From Clonostachys chloroleuca (lineage: Eukaryota > Ascomycota > Sordariomycetes > Hypocreales > Bionectriaceae), in assembly GCA_037952775.1 (NCBI GenBank), contig JBANAY010000001.1, positions 1,798,001 through 1,862,000 of the forward strand: a stretch of DNA of 64,000 nt, written 5' to 3'. Below, one piece after another: positions 50,101 to 60,918 of the stretch. The notes below the pieces were generated by a model. That model made no database searches, was not told the DNA's origin, and saw only the letters and a list, made by a program, of their open reading frames with translations. The stretch's first letter is position 1, and every line of letters starts with the position of its first letter. Made by a program: the position numbers and the translations under genes.

Positions 50101-50260
50101 GGTGGCTATCGAGGAGGATGAAGACGGTATCACCATTAATGATTCTAAGGAAAAGAAGGATAAACGCAAGTCAAGACGCAAGCAACTTAAGGACTTACCG
50201 ATGTTTGCCTCTGTGGACGACTACGCAGAGTTGCTGGCTCAGGAGGAGGACGACTTTTAG
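47137..50260 (+). CDS. mak21: Ribosome biogenesis protein NOC1/MAK21 (one frame break)
   Basis: Noc1/Mak21 (CEBPZ in animals) pairs with Noc2 and accompanies 66S pre-ribosomes from nucleolus to nucleoplasm. Exons 47137-47705, 47759-48897, 48949-49426 and 49484-50260. The basic N-terminus (MGKAGKKGKSPKRPQGSREF) is followed by an acidic Asp/Glu region, the conserved DPRADWHATKLPKLPG start of the core, HEAT-like helices (LLRLLVNKLGDRERKISSRA) and the CBF/Mak21 domain (MEKHLDTLFRIAHSSNFNTG, KQALYLNLLLRALKNDVDVR, AFWNKKAEDVAAEDVFFHEY). The C-terminus is very acidic, then Lys-rich, closing with FASVDDYAELLAQEEDDF. The frame breaks at the C5 run 47274-47278; one more C gives KNPPANDSTSRDSKRQRSS and 2,964 nt, 987 residues. 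Confidence 0.95.
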
Positions 50261-50664
50261 TAAAAATGCAGTGGCAGAAAATATGTATATAGATACAAAG
50301 ACTATTCAATGGCATAGCAGCCAATGCCTTAATTGGGGATCGGCCTGTTCCCGTCCCTCCAGTTCATTATCGAAAGTCAATTGCGCCTTCGACCCTGGCG
50401 CCGATGCTACCCGGCAGAAAGGGGATAACTAATTCAACACCGGTGACGGGCTACCTCGGCACCGTCTATATGCATACAGCCGACAATCGATAAGCGATAA
50501 GGATTTCCAAAACGAGTCAGTAGGGCTTCGGCTGTTGAGCATCCTACCTCTCTGCTCAGGGGTGAGTGTATTGTGTTTTGAAGGGTGTTCCTAGACTCAT
50601 TCGCCGACGCAAGCCAGGGTCTTTTCCTACTACTTTCGTTTCCTTTTGTTTGGTGCAGATCAAC
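50261..50664. other. Intergenic NOC1 to thioesterase
   Basis: 404 bases: NOC1 3' UTR, then the promoter of the next plus-strand gene. GATAAG-type motifs occur near 50493-50500. No coding sequence is seen. Confidence 0.5.
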
Positions 50665-51654
50665 ATGTTTTCTCGGCAGTTTAGTCGCAACTCGCGCCAG
50701 CTCGGCCAAACTGCCCTAAGGACAGCCCGGCAGGGTCGATGCTATGCGACAGAGTCACAGCAAGGTATGCAGTGCCTTTTCCTTTCTTCTATTTTATGTT
50801 CCTTATCATTGGGGCCCTTCTCTAGTCCAATTCCACCGTCGCTAACGGTAACATGGCTAACGGGTTAAACAGCCCCTTCTAGCCCGCTACGCAAGGGCCT
50901 CTCGTTCGCTCTCTACGGTCTCACCTTTGCCGGTCTCGGCGCCGGCGGCGCATGGCAAGCCCTCAAGAGCCAGGGCCTCGGGTTCTACTCGGACGAGGAC
51001 AGCCTGCACAGGTTCGCACCGGGCGACGACGAGGCACGCAAGGCCGAGGAGGTGATCCAGTCGCACCCGTTCGTCGCCGAGATTCGCAAGCGGACGGACC
51101 TGACCGAGTCGCGACCTCACATGAAGATGCCGGCCGAGTACAGGCGGCGCAGCCTGACAGGCGGCGCGCTGCTGGGCCCGCGCATGATCGTCGTGCCGCC
51201 CTTGACGTGGAACGACGCCGAGGGCAAGGAGATGGTGGCCGTGGCGTACCTGGGCGAGGACGTCTGCGGGCACCCGGGCATCGTGCACGGCGGGCTGGTG
51301 GCGACGATCCTGGACGAAGGGCTGGCCAGGACGTGCATTAAGGCGCTGCCGAACCAGGTGGCCGTGACGGCCAACCTGAACATCAACTACCGCAAGCCCA
51401 CGCCGGCGGGTTCGTTCTTCGTGATGAAGGCTGAGACGACCAAGATCGAGGGCCGCAAGGCCTGGGTCAAGGGTCGCATTGAGACGCTGGTCGAACCGGG
51501 CCAGGAGCCTCTTGTTCTGGCTGAGGCCACGGCGTTGTTCGTGTCGCCCAAATACGCAGCTGTGAGTCGAGATCCATGATGTTGTATGCGATGAGACGAG
51601 TGAGGTGATGGCTAACGATTATTCAAAAACTAGATGCTTCCCAAGATGACGTAG
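50665..51654 (+). CDS. Mitochondrial hotdog-fold thioesterase family protein
   Basis: Exons 50665-50764, 50873-51561 and 51634-51654 join to 810 nt, 269 residues, in frame. The N-terminus (MFSRQFSRNSRQLGQTALRT) is a classic Arg/Ser mitochondrial presequence. A hydrophobic segment near residues 43-60 (LSFALYGLTFAGLGAGGAW) suggests anchoring in the inner membrane. The C-terminal half is a 4HBT/PaaI-like hotdog domain: VAYLGEDVCGHPGIVHGGLV with the HGG motif, ATILDEGLART as the hotdog helix, and NLNINYRKPTPAGSFFV. The last exon adds only MLPKMT. Relatives are the uncharacterised fungal UPF0644-type thioesterases. The substrate is presumably an acyl-CoA but is not shown. Exon 2 is more GC-rich than its surroundings. 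Confidence 0.85.
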
Positions 51655-52276
51655 CCTGAGTTGATACGTGATACATGAAGATTTCATTGTTTACATTCTG
51701 CATGTTGAGAGGTACATTGTTCACTCAGGATCAGGGGGGATATTTATTTCGCCTGCATTTGAGCCGGAAGCGCACTGCCTTGTGTATAGAGAGATATATA
51801 TTACTAGAAGGACTTGAGATTCAAATAGAGCTAACTAGAAATGAGAAAGTAGACCCAATGACAATCCACTCACCCAGGCCCAAATTCTCATACTATATGT
51901 GTGGTGCTACGGTGGCCCTGAAGCAGCCCGAGTCCCGTGCTCTGGGATCACGCAATTTGACGACGACAGATGGAGTCGCGACTCGTACATACCTACGCAA
52001 GTGTCAACCACGGCATGACGCCTTAATTAGCTTAATCGTGCAGAAAGATGTCGCAGGGTGGAGGGGCTCCCGACAGGCTGCGTTTCTCCCTATTCGTGCT
52101 CCGGTTATCGCACGCCCAGTCCCGGCCGACGTATTTGCCATTGACCACCAACTAAGAAGATGGCGAAGCGCTAAAACAGGTCCTCCCGAATTGTGCATAC
52201 CTTATCTTTTCTGTTATAGATTTCATTCTCTCTCTCTTCCTTCCTCTCATTCCCACACGCCCGCACACACATAACC
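51655..52276. other. Intergenic thioesterase to APS kinase
   Basis: 622 bases with a spurious open frame (51675-52274). C/T-rich sequence just upstream of 52277 fits an APS kinase leader. No gene supported. Confidence 0.5.
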
Positions 52277-53072
52277 ATGGCTACGTAGGTCTACCCCTCT
52301 ACCCCTCCATCTTGATTCACCCAGCGCCAATTGCCCCGCCAAAGCCGTCCCTCCCATTACCAAGCGCTGCAGACTCACTAACACAACACTCGGCTGAACA
52401 GCAACATCACCTGGCACCCTTCGCTCTCCCGCCGCGAGCGCAATGAGCTCCGCAAGCAGCGCGGCCTGACCATCTGGCTGACCGGCCTGTCCGCCTCGGG
52501 CAAGTCCACCGTCGCCACTGCCCTCGAGCAGCACCTCCTCCACCTCGGCCTGGCCGCCTACCGCCTCGACGGCGACAACGTCCGCTTCGGCCTGAACAAG
52601 GACCTGGGTTTCTCCGAGAAGGACCGCAACGAGAACATCCGCCGCATCTCAGAGGTCCGATCCCCATTCTCCAAAGACAATTGATGGGAACAATGCTAAC
52701 TGGTTTCGCCAGGTCGCCAAACTCTTCGCCGACTCCGCCACCATCGCCATCACCTCCTTCATCTCCCCCTACCGCGCCGACCGCGACCTCGCCCGCGAGC
52801 TGCACAGCCAGACCACCCAGGGCGACGAGCCCATCCCCTTCGTCGAGGTCTTCGTCGACGTGCCCCTCGAGGTCGCCGAGCAGCGCGACCCCAAGGGCCT
52901 GTACAAGAAGGCCCGCGCCGGCGAGATCAAGGAGTTCACGGGGATCTCCGCCCCCTACGAGGAGCCCACCGCCGCCGAGATCACCATCAAGACCCACGAG
53001 AACACCGTCGAGGAGTGCGTTGCTCAGATCGTCCAGTGGCTCTCTGAGAAGGGCTACGTCAAAACAGCATAA
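52277..53072 (+). CDS. Adenylyl-sulfate (APS) kinase
   Basis: Phosphorylates APS to PAPS, the second step of sulfate assimilation (MET14 in yeast). Exon 1 is just 8 coding nt (52277-52284, ATG GCT AC), followed by exons 52402-52654 and 52713-53072. They total 621 nt, 206 residues, matching fungal APS kinases. Walker A is GLSASGKST at residues 31-39. Next comes the APS-binding segment [20 protein letters not shown], then [31 protein letters not shown], and the lid region [20 protein letters not shown] and [11 protein letters not shown]. Intron 2 has an unusual GTCCGA donor, placed so that SE|VAKLF reads on. It is strongly codon-biased and GC-rich, consistent with high expression. Any alternative start would lose conserved residues. 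Confidence 0.95.
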
Positions 53073-53407
53073 ACGACTGCAGGCCAGTCGGGTTTTTTGC
53101 GTGCGGACCGCATTGAGGGGGGAAAATTCAGTAGAGTAGATAGATAATCATGCCCGTCTTTGTTCCCCCTGAAAAAAAACACGTACCTGCTATACTGTTA
53201 TGTCGGCTTGATTTATAGAGGTAGAATACAGGCGTTCAAAAGATATGAACAAGGAATAAACGCAAAGATAAGAGAAAGAGACGAGGAATAAGTTGAATTT
53301 TCAATGGCTTGGACCTTTCTTCTTGTCGCCTTCAAACAACACCCCCAGGGTTCATTCTTCGTCGGCTAAACAGATGACGTACCTCATTACATTTCCGGTC
53401 AAATTGT
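53073..53407. other. Spacer between convergent APS kinase and VMA5
   Basis: 335 bases between two stop codons, A-rich at 53165-53290. It is presumably both 3' UTRs. Confidence 0.5.
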
Positions 53408-54831
53408 CTAGGGGAACTCGACCTCGTCATAAACATATGCTGTGTACTCCTTTCCTTCGCCTGTTGCAAACCCAGCTGCCGCCATTTCCGAGCTCATGGC
53501 AGCATCGTCTTTGGTGATCCTACCACGCTTGTCCCTTCCAAAGGCGTTGCCACCCAAGTATGAAAATTGTGAATCCAGAGCCGCCTTGACCTTGGGAGTC
53601 AGTTTAGGGGTTGTCTAAAAAGCCATTGGCGTCAGTATTCAATATCAGTCTCGTTAAAAGAAGGTTGAGAGCGTCCTTGCGTACCTTGATGAGCGCCGTC
53701 ACATAGTCCAGGGGCAGACCATATCGCAGGACAGCTTCCACAAACACCTTTAGCGTCAGGACATGAATCCAGATCATGACGCTTTCACTCCACCCAGTAC
53801 GGCCAATTCGTAGGGCTTCGCCGCAGACCTTTCGCTCTTCATTTGTGACCTTATCCAACTCCCGCTGCTCCTCTTCCCGACCTCCCTCGACATACTTGTA
53901 CTGACGGGGGTGTACTTGTGCTCTCTGCACTTTGCCAGGAATTCGGCACTGTGCTTCTTGAAGCCAGCGACTGCGAACAGCACGAACTCCTCATCGTGGG
54001 CTACCTCAATCGCGGATCGTGGAACAACCATTGGCGCAAGGGTTTCGTACGACTTGATGAAGTCTTTCTTCGAGTTCGTGGGAACCACAATCAGATGGGT
54101 CTCGATGTATTCCGAGTCATGGACGAGGAGAGAAGGATCAACAATGGGTGATAGCGATTTGGTTGCCAGGTTTCCGCTGTTAGGGCACGCAAGTTAGCAA
54201 TGTCGTTATTATGCCTAGGCTGGTGGTCCCAACTAACGTTTGTTTCCTGTGGAGAGCAGCCAGGTTCGTCTTCACAGCGTTGTACTGGTTAAACTTGGTT
54301 CTAACGTCGTTGTCGGCATTGGCGAGTTCCTAGTAGACGAGGTTAGATGTGGTGCGACATCAAGCACCAGGACAGAATCGCCAACCTTGCGAAGAGTGTC
54401 GATGAGCTCGCCAAGCGACTTATCGGCGCGGTATCGAATCTTGTTCCATGAGAAGCTGCCAACATACTGGTCGGTAGGCTCTGCAATCTACATTAGCCAC
54501 ATAGCTCAATGGGAGCTTGAAACAGCCAACACTGACTATCATTGACCATCTTGTACTGAGACAACCGATCCTCATCGCCATTGAGCACTGAGCGCAGCGA
54601 CTCGGAAACCTTTGCTACGACACCTTCTGCGGCCGTCTCGAGCTTAGCCAGCTCATCGGCCTGCTGGACAAGTGCATCGAGGGTGCCAATCTTGAACTCT
54701 GGGATGTTGAAGGGGACAACTGTGCCGTTATCCGGATTAATGGTGGCGCTCAGGGCAGAGATTGCATCGTCCTTGTCGTGGGAATCGAAAGCGCCCAAAG
54801 GGAGGGACACTACGGCGTATTTGGACGGCAT
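53408..54831 (-). CDS. vma5: V-type proton ATPase subunit C (VMA5) (one frame break)
   Basis: Subunit C clamps the peripheral stalks to the V1 head and is released when the pump disassembles. Exons 54831-54537, 54480-54386, 54329-54238, 54176-53685 and 53614-53408. The start MPSKYAVVSLPLGAF, the segment KPTDQYVGSFSWNKIRYRAD across intron 1, the foot/head joint LVVPTNS-like IVVPTNSKKDFIKSYETL, and the C-terminal core QYKYVEGGREEEQRELDK, TGWSESVMIWIHVLTLKVFV and RYGLPLDYVTALIK are family landmarks. The frame breaks at G5 53906-53910 (C5 on the coding strand); one more base gives KYTPRQYKYVEGG and 1,182 nt, 393 residues, versus 392 in yeast. Intron 2 uses a weak GTTGGC donor but a good CTAAC branch point. 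Confidence 0.95.
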
Positions 54832-55634
54832 CCTGTGATGAGAGTCGTCCGCTCCGTTGGGCGGTCGAGATGGATGTGGCGGGAGGGAACTAGATCGCTG
54901 GCTAGATGTAGAGGTACCAGAGTGAAGGAGAGGGAGAGGGAGAGAGAGAGCAGGTTGCTCGGAAGGGGGAGCAGCGTGGTCAGCCTCTAGCTCTCGTGTA
55001 TCTCGCTAGCCAGGTTTGTGCCGGAACAAGGCAGGATGAGGTAGCTGATAGGTAGGTGGTGGTACTGGCCTAGATCAAGTCAACGGAGCTCGAAGGAGAG
55101 TGACCTCAGCGAGCGCCGATTAAGCAAGGCCCCAGCCACCGGAAGCTCAGTGAGGTAAGGGTGGGGCGTGTGGCTGAGAACTGCCCCTCCTCAGGCCGTT
55201 AGATATGTTATGCACATAGCGGGGCACGTGGCACTGCTGCACCGATGAATGTTACGTAGCTGCATATAGCTACAACCAGCAGCCAAGACAAGCACATGAT
55301 CATGATATGACTGAGATCGTACCCTTCCCTTCATGTGTGATCCTAAGGGAATCGACGCGACATCCGTCATGGATTAATGCTCGTTGCTTCTGCGTCCAGA
55401 GGCATGACAGGTACTGTAGGCGCTTGGGAACTCAGCTGAGCCAACACGCATTTTCGTAATGACCGTGGATCCACGACTCTGATTTTGCACCTCCTCCACA
55501 TCCGCCTTAGAATTACCCCGGGTCCTCGCTCTCGCCGAGAACTGTCAGTCGCATCCCGGGGAGGAATAAACTGACGGCGACAGCCATGTCGAGCAGTCAA
55601 TCTCCCGGTCTGTAGATCCTCACTATGCAATTCC
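54832..55634. other. Divergent region VMA5 / AT-hook gene
   Basis: 803 bases containing a GA-rich run (about 54922-54952) close to VMA5 and no supported coding sequence. It should hold both promoters. Confidence 0.5.
54922..54952. repeat. GA-rich simple repeat
   Basis: GAAGGAGAGGGAGAGGGAGAGAG-type purine tract about 90-120 bp upstream of the VMA5 start. Confidence 0.8.
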
Positions 55635-58248
55635 ATGCCGTTTCTCAAGTCCGGTCGCAGTCGCGTGCTCAAAACATCACATACTGACGGCATCGCGCTT
55701 TGTGCAGAAGCCAGCAGTTCGGCTAGCCTACCGCCAGACGATGAACTTTTCACAGAGGGTTCTCCTTCCCGCGCAACTCCATCTAGACCTGCTTCTGCCT
55801 CTCGCTCTGCCCCAGCTTCGAACTTGGATCATCCGCCTACTATCTCATCGCAGCCGCAGGATGCGAACGTGACAATCAATGGCGTGGCCTCTGCTGCCCT
55901 GCAAAATACGTCTCTTGCCACTAGAGCTCCTGATAATACCGCAGTGATACCCAATTCCTACAGAACTGGATGTGAGGGTGCCCGAGAATATCCCTGCATG
56001 TCATATTGCTAACCATCCATACCAAGACAACACACACCATAGTAGTGGCGATGTGAGCACTGATGGGCGAATACGCAATCCTATCCCGAGCAAGCTGCTT
56101 GACAGCGCAACCGAGAAGGACGGGAATTTTGCTGTCATGCACATGGATGTGGGCAAGCCGGTCATGGACGCTAGATCGATGGCTGCAAAGCGCACCAGTG
56201 AACTGACACAGGCCGCCGCTATGCAAGCAAACAAGAATGGCTATCAGCCTGTGAAGCGAAGCAGGCTCGTCTGGAACACGTCCTCCCACGATCCCCAGCA
56301 GCATCCCAACATGAAATCATACGAGCCTACGCCACTACACCCACTACCCCAGTCGCTCTCTCCGGTAGCTGTGAAAGCTGAGCAAGCTCGAATTTTGACG
56401 CTCCTACGTAGCATACACCCAGTCATTGTCGTGGATCAGCTTTGCAAGGCGATCGCTTATTTCGGTGGCATCCCTGGCGCTCCTCCTCCGCCGAATAATG
56501 TGTATCCTGAAAGCGACAAGAGAAATGGTTCAGGGGCGCTCTTCATCGGCTGGCTATCTGAGATCTTCCCACCTGCTGACTTCACCAAACCTCCATTTGC
56601 ACCGCCGGCGCCTAATCCTCCCGCGGATTCATACCAGCCCAGCCCAGTCACTAATGCCCCCAGTGGCGAAGCTCACACCGCAGACGCTGGAGCTCATGAG
56701 GATGGCCACTCTCAACCACAGCCTCCTGCTGCAGCCAAAGACCGGGTCACTCAACAAAACCCGGAAACCCCTAAAAGACCGCGAGGACGACCAAAAGGAA
56801 GCAAGAGCTCCAAGGTGCGGAAGGATAAGGGAATAAAGAAGGGGAGCCGTGTGTCTGACGCTAGTTTCGCCAATACCAATATGTCTGCTTCTAATCTCAG
56901 TGGGAATATGGAAATTCAGGGTGACTCGAGCCAGAATCCAGCGCCAACCCAAGTCCCCGGTGACTCCAACAATGACCATCATCCTATGAGCTCGCAGCTT
57001 ACGGGGACGTCAACGCAGGTGCCAGGGGGTACATCTATTACCGAAACCCCAGGATCAGGCACGCCTAGCGGTAAGAAGCGCGGGCGTCCCAAAGGGTCAA
57101 AGAACAGGCCCAAACCCAACCCCAACCCGGAAACGGTTCATGATTCTCCAGTCGCAGAACCACGTCCGGGCAATATGGATCGGGTTGTGGCTGTCGGATG
57201 GATGCCCGCCGATGCTTCGCCACAGGCAAGACTACCAAACTCCTCCCAGGTGGAAATTGCCAGTCGTGTACCAAAACCAGTCAATGGGCTCTCTCAACAT
57301 GCGGAAAATTGGGCAGGCTCCTCTATTCAAGATCATTCGCAGCCTTCCGAGCCAAGTCCCCAAAAAGCGGATGATCAGGCCAATAAGCGGAAAGCCACAG
57401 CTCAGGCTGGGGGGAATGACTATTTGCCACTTCAGACGCATGGCCAAGGACAATCAGGAGAATCTCAACAGCCGCAGCAAATGCCAGAATCACAAGCAAT
57501 ACAGAACAAACGCCCACGTTTATCTCAGGATCCTAGCGAGTCTACAATCATCAGTCCAACGGATAGTGTCAACGGGCGAGCACCAACTCTAACCGCCCAA
57601 GCCTCCCAAGACACAACTTCTTCTGGTAGCACTTTACACATCCCGGCAAACTATGACCTCAGTCCCACCGTTGGTCCCATGTCTGTGCAGTCTGCACAGC
57701 CACGATATCAACAATCTCAAGTTTCACAGCTGCAACAGCAAATGCAAGAGCAAGATCCAGCAAACGTGAGCTTCAACAGAATAGCCACAGGGCCAGCGCA
57801 ACCCTTTGATTCCCAACCACCACAACAAGGCGTTCGCGAGAGATCTACTCAGAACGAACAAGCTTTTTACAACCAGCTACAACAGGGAAATCAACAACGG
57901 GCACAACAAAACTATCAGCAACTCCAGAACCGAAACCAGTTCGCCCAGCTTAAAGCCGCCTCAAATATATCCTCCCACGCGGGGAGCGCATCCCCGGGGA
58001 GCTCATCCACTGAAATCCGCCGGCCGAATCCTCCAGTCCCTGCAGCCCAGATGACCGCGAGCTATCCAGCGGCTTACTCCAACGATTCCGCATTCATGGC
58101 GATGGAGTACGCCATGAGCACCAACAGGGCCGTTGAGCAAAGCCAGGAGGCGTTTGCCTCCCAGCCAACCCCGACCCAGCTAGAGGCTGCTCTCTCAGAG
58201 TCAGATATGCGTGAGCGCCTCTACCAAGCATTCAGCGGCCGACGTTAA
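55635..58248 (+). CDS. AT-hook DNA-binding protein, ~870 residues, otherwise unrecognised (one frame break)
   Basis: Single-exon gene once the frame break is bridged. Two AT-hooks are clear, KRPRGRPKGSK and KKRGRPKGSKNR, separated by about 100 residues; they bind the minor groove of A/T-rich DNA. A short ordered block precedes them (ARILTLLRSIHPVIVVDQLC, then FIGWLSEIFPP). The rest is Ser/Pro/Gln-rich and disordered, with long Gln-rich tracts in the last third and a short C-terminal helix SDMRERLYQAFSGRR. The frame breaks at the C-run 55950-55952, where one C looks extra. Removing it gives AVIPIPTELDVRVPENIPAC and 2,613 nt, 870 residues. Probable chromatin or transcription role; I cannot name an orthologue. 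If the break were real, translation could restart at the in-frame ATG near 56,137. Confidence 0.8.
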
Positions 58249-59244
58249 ACATAGCCCTCTCATTTTCTTTCAGTTTCATGTCCTCATTGTAGTATTGGCA
58301 GCGAAAACGGTTCTCTTTTTATAACGAACACATAACCCACGGAATTTCGGGTTTTTTCTTCCGGAATCTTTCGGATATTAGTACCCTTCCTCTATAAGAA
58401 GTAGGAAGTAAAATTCACGCGACGACGATCTCATTTCCTTAATTTTTCATATTTCCTTGGGAGCAACGGTGTTGGGTCCTCGGACGTCCAAAAGAAACGA
58501 ATTCAGTACTGGGAATATGTGTTCACGCGGCACAGCAAGGAGTTTTACAACGTGGTGGGTGGCATTTGAAACGATAGCAAGCAGTCTAGTTTCGCGCATC
58601 GCGGCAATGAAGCCTGCTGATGAGGTCCTCATAATTGGATCATGGGAAAACGTATTTTGGAGTTAGAAAGGGAATGATAAATGAATTTCAACGCTAATTT
58701 CTTGATTGTTCTATATTGTCCATATTCCCAAGTAGATCCCGTACAGAGGTGTCTTCGTGATTTGAGAGAATGGCATATGGTCACCAAAAGGCAGAACAAG
58801 GTATGTATGCAGATATGTTATCGCCATGCTTTAGCCTTTCTTTTCATTACAACAAAATCTCTCTCGCTCTTCGAGGACCATAATATATGTAGATGGGAAG
58901 AGAATATAACAGGACCAAGGAAATGCAATAGGACTCTCTTTCCGTCCTTTGTGAAAAGACTCCCTTCCCGTTCCCTGTGTGTAAAATGATAAGGAAAATA
59001 AACCAAGAATGTGGTGGGAAAAAAGAAAACGCCATGTATATGCTCGCCTCTCTCTTTGCCCAACTCGTACAAGATATGCATCCTTAAATAATGCGCAAAA
59101 TGCCAAGGAAATGTTTGAGAAGGAAGGGAATTCAGGGCTTCGTCCAGGTCTATGGAAGGAAGTACACCCAAAAAAAAAAAAAAAAAAAAAAAAAAAATAA
59201 GATCGTGACAAAGAAAAGGGGAACAAAATGATAGACTCTCCTCA
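58249..59244. other. Spacer between convergent AT-hook and F-box genes
   Basis: About 1 kb of A/T-rich sequence with short, unsupported open frames and an A28 run near its right end. It is probably 3' UTRs. Confidence 0.5.
59170..59197. repeat. A28 homopolymer
   Basis: Twenty-eight A on the plus strand, 48 bp beyond the F-box gene stop, so T28 in its 3' flank. It does not look like a retroposed poly(A) tail, since no gene copy precedes it. Confidence 0.9.
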
Positions 59245-60918
59245 TTAGTCGGCCTCATCGTCCGGGGTGCCGTGTTGCTGTCGCATGGAGGGAGACACAT
59301 GACGACCATAGCACCATTCGTCTTCCTCATCAAGCCCATCCTCCTTGATTAGATCAAGCATGAGTTGTTGATTTCTCCTGATATCCTGGGCTCGACCAAC
59401 GATACCGCGTTTGAGGATCAAAGACTCAGCTGTCCTTGTCCAAATTTCTTGCAAGATTGGTAAGTCATTGAGAAGTAATTGCGCCTGGTCATGGTCCAAA
59501 GCCCCCATAGGGATACCATGGGACAAGCTCGTGTTGAAGATCCAATTAGGGTCGGCGCCAGGATCATTCCCGCCTATCGATCCAGTTGAACTCTTGGTTC
59601 GATGGAGGCTACTAAATGATGAGCGTTGGTCACGGCTGGGGTAGTGGTGATGTTGTTCTCGATCAGCTCCACTGGTCGACTTCTTCCGGCCAAAGCTCAT
59701 CAAACTCCTCTTTGTCTTGGTCGTAGGGTGCTCGGGCGATGTGTCCTTGGTCAGGCTGTTGAACCAAGTGTCAACCGCTGCCCTCCTAGTGTTATAACCT
59801 TTGATCTCCCAGAGATGTTCAACCTGTCGCAATCCTCCTAGGCATAAAATGGCAACATGGACGTCATCCGAAGGCTTCTCACGAAGATAACCTCTCAGCG
59901 ATCGCTCAACTCGTCCTACATATGTTGGAGGACGCAAGCGGCGACAGAAGGAGGCGATAACCAGAGGGAAGACTTCGTGAACTCGTAATAATGTTTGGTC
60001 GTCGTACATGTCCATGATTTGCTTCTCAATAGGATTCAACGTGTAAGGCTCTCTTTTTAAGCCCTGGTGTCCATATTTCTCTAGATACTCAAGGTGCAGT
60101 TTGCGATACGTCTCGAAGAAGTGGAAGACCGTGAACAAGAGAGGTATCAGTCGACGACGCATACGTTCGCGTTGTGGAGCAAAGGCCAGGCGATCAGCGT
60201 CCGTTTGCCGCAAAAAGATGTCCTTGGTTACCCATTCACACAATAAATAAGCCAACTTCGCTGCGACGTGCAACCGGTGCCAGAGGCCGCACAGATAGTG
60301 GAAATTGAAGTCCTCGGGTTTCGTGGAGGGGAATAACCGTTGGGCATAGGCGGGAATACTATGTTTAAGATGATGTCGTACTATCGCTGTCTCATTCACT
60401 GTGATGAGGGCGTGCCATAGTTTCGATGTTGACCGCAGATTCAGTACATCGGGCAAGGATAATTCTGAAATGATCTGTATCTGCAGCTCGGCGGGAAGGC
60501 TTGCGACTAATTGATCGAGAGGTGTACTATTTAAAGTTAGACCAGCCACAACAGGGAGATTCGATGACTGCGCTGTGCTGTACCTTCTCCTTGTAGATTC
60601 CACCGAGGAGCGCACAGGTTCGATGTGTTCCAGAGTTGGTTGTACCGGCTTGGAGTGAAGTCGTGAGACCTTGTGTCTGAGTTTGAAGAAGCCTCTGCTC
60701 TTCTTGTGATCGTTTGGTTTGACTTCGACGTCGGCAACTTTGGCTTCCCGGAGCGGTAGGATGAACCTAGAGCCAGAGCCAGAAGGACCCGCATCGTGAT
60801 GTGATTCATTTTGATGTGTCTTGTGTTTTTGTTGATCGATTTTATCATGGAACTGCTTAGATCCGAACTCGGTCGTCGCACGAGCGGCGTCTATTGCGTA
60901 TTGCCGTGCTTCCGACAT
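59245..60918 (-). CDS. F-box protein
   Basis: Intronless, 1,674 nt, 557 residues. I take the ATG at 60918 (MSEARQYAIDAARATTEFGS) because the upstream frame has no earlier ATG. A basic, Ser-rich N-terminus is followed by an F-box at about residues 134-175 (DQLVASLPAELQIQIISELS, then LPDVLNLRSTSKLWHALI), which would bind Skp1 in an SCF ubiquitin ligase. The remainder is mostly helical (FNFHYLCGLWHRLHVAAKLA, LIPLLFTVFHFFETYRKLHL) without visible LRR or WD repeats, so the substrate-binding mode is unclear. A disordered His/Ser-rich linker precedes a C-terminal helical part. The tail is acidic (EDGLDEEDEW). It is a member of a fungal F-box family whose orthologue I cannot name. Confidence 0.85.
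   Translation of the reverse strand: MSEARQYAIDAARATTEFGSKQFHDKIDQQKHKTHQNESHHDAGPSGSGSRFILPLREAKVADVEVKPNDHKKSRGFFKLRHKVSRLHSKPVQPTLEHIEPVRSSVESTRRRYSTAQSSNLPVVAGLTLNSTPLDQLVASLPAELQIQIISELSLPDVLNLRSTSKLWHALITVNETAIVRHHLKHSIPAYAQRLFPSTKPEDFNFHYLCGLWHRLHVAAKLAYLLCEWVTKDIFLRQTDADRLAFAPQRERMRRRLIPLLFTVFHFFETYRKLHLEYLEKYGHQGLKREPYTLNPIEKQIMDMYDDQTLLRVHEVFPLVIASFCRRLRPPTYVGRVERSLRGYLREKPSDDVHVAILCLGGLRQVEHLWEIKGYNTRRAAVDTWFNSLTKDTSPEHPTTKTKRSLMSFGRKKSTSGADREQHHHYPSRDQRSSFSSLHRTKSSTGSIGGNDPGADPNWIFNTSLSHGIPMGALDHDQAQLLLNDLPILQEIWTRTAESLILKRGIVGRAQDIRRNQQLMLDLIKEDGLDEEDEWCYGRHVSPSMRQQHGTPDDEAD

Noticed and set aside
55635..56012. Separate 125-residue gene ahead of the AT-hook gene
   Set aside because: Removing one C at 55950-55952 fuses it smoothly with the downstream frame (AVIPIPTELDVRVP), so it is the N-terminus of one protein.
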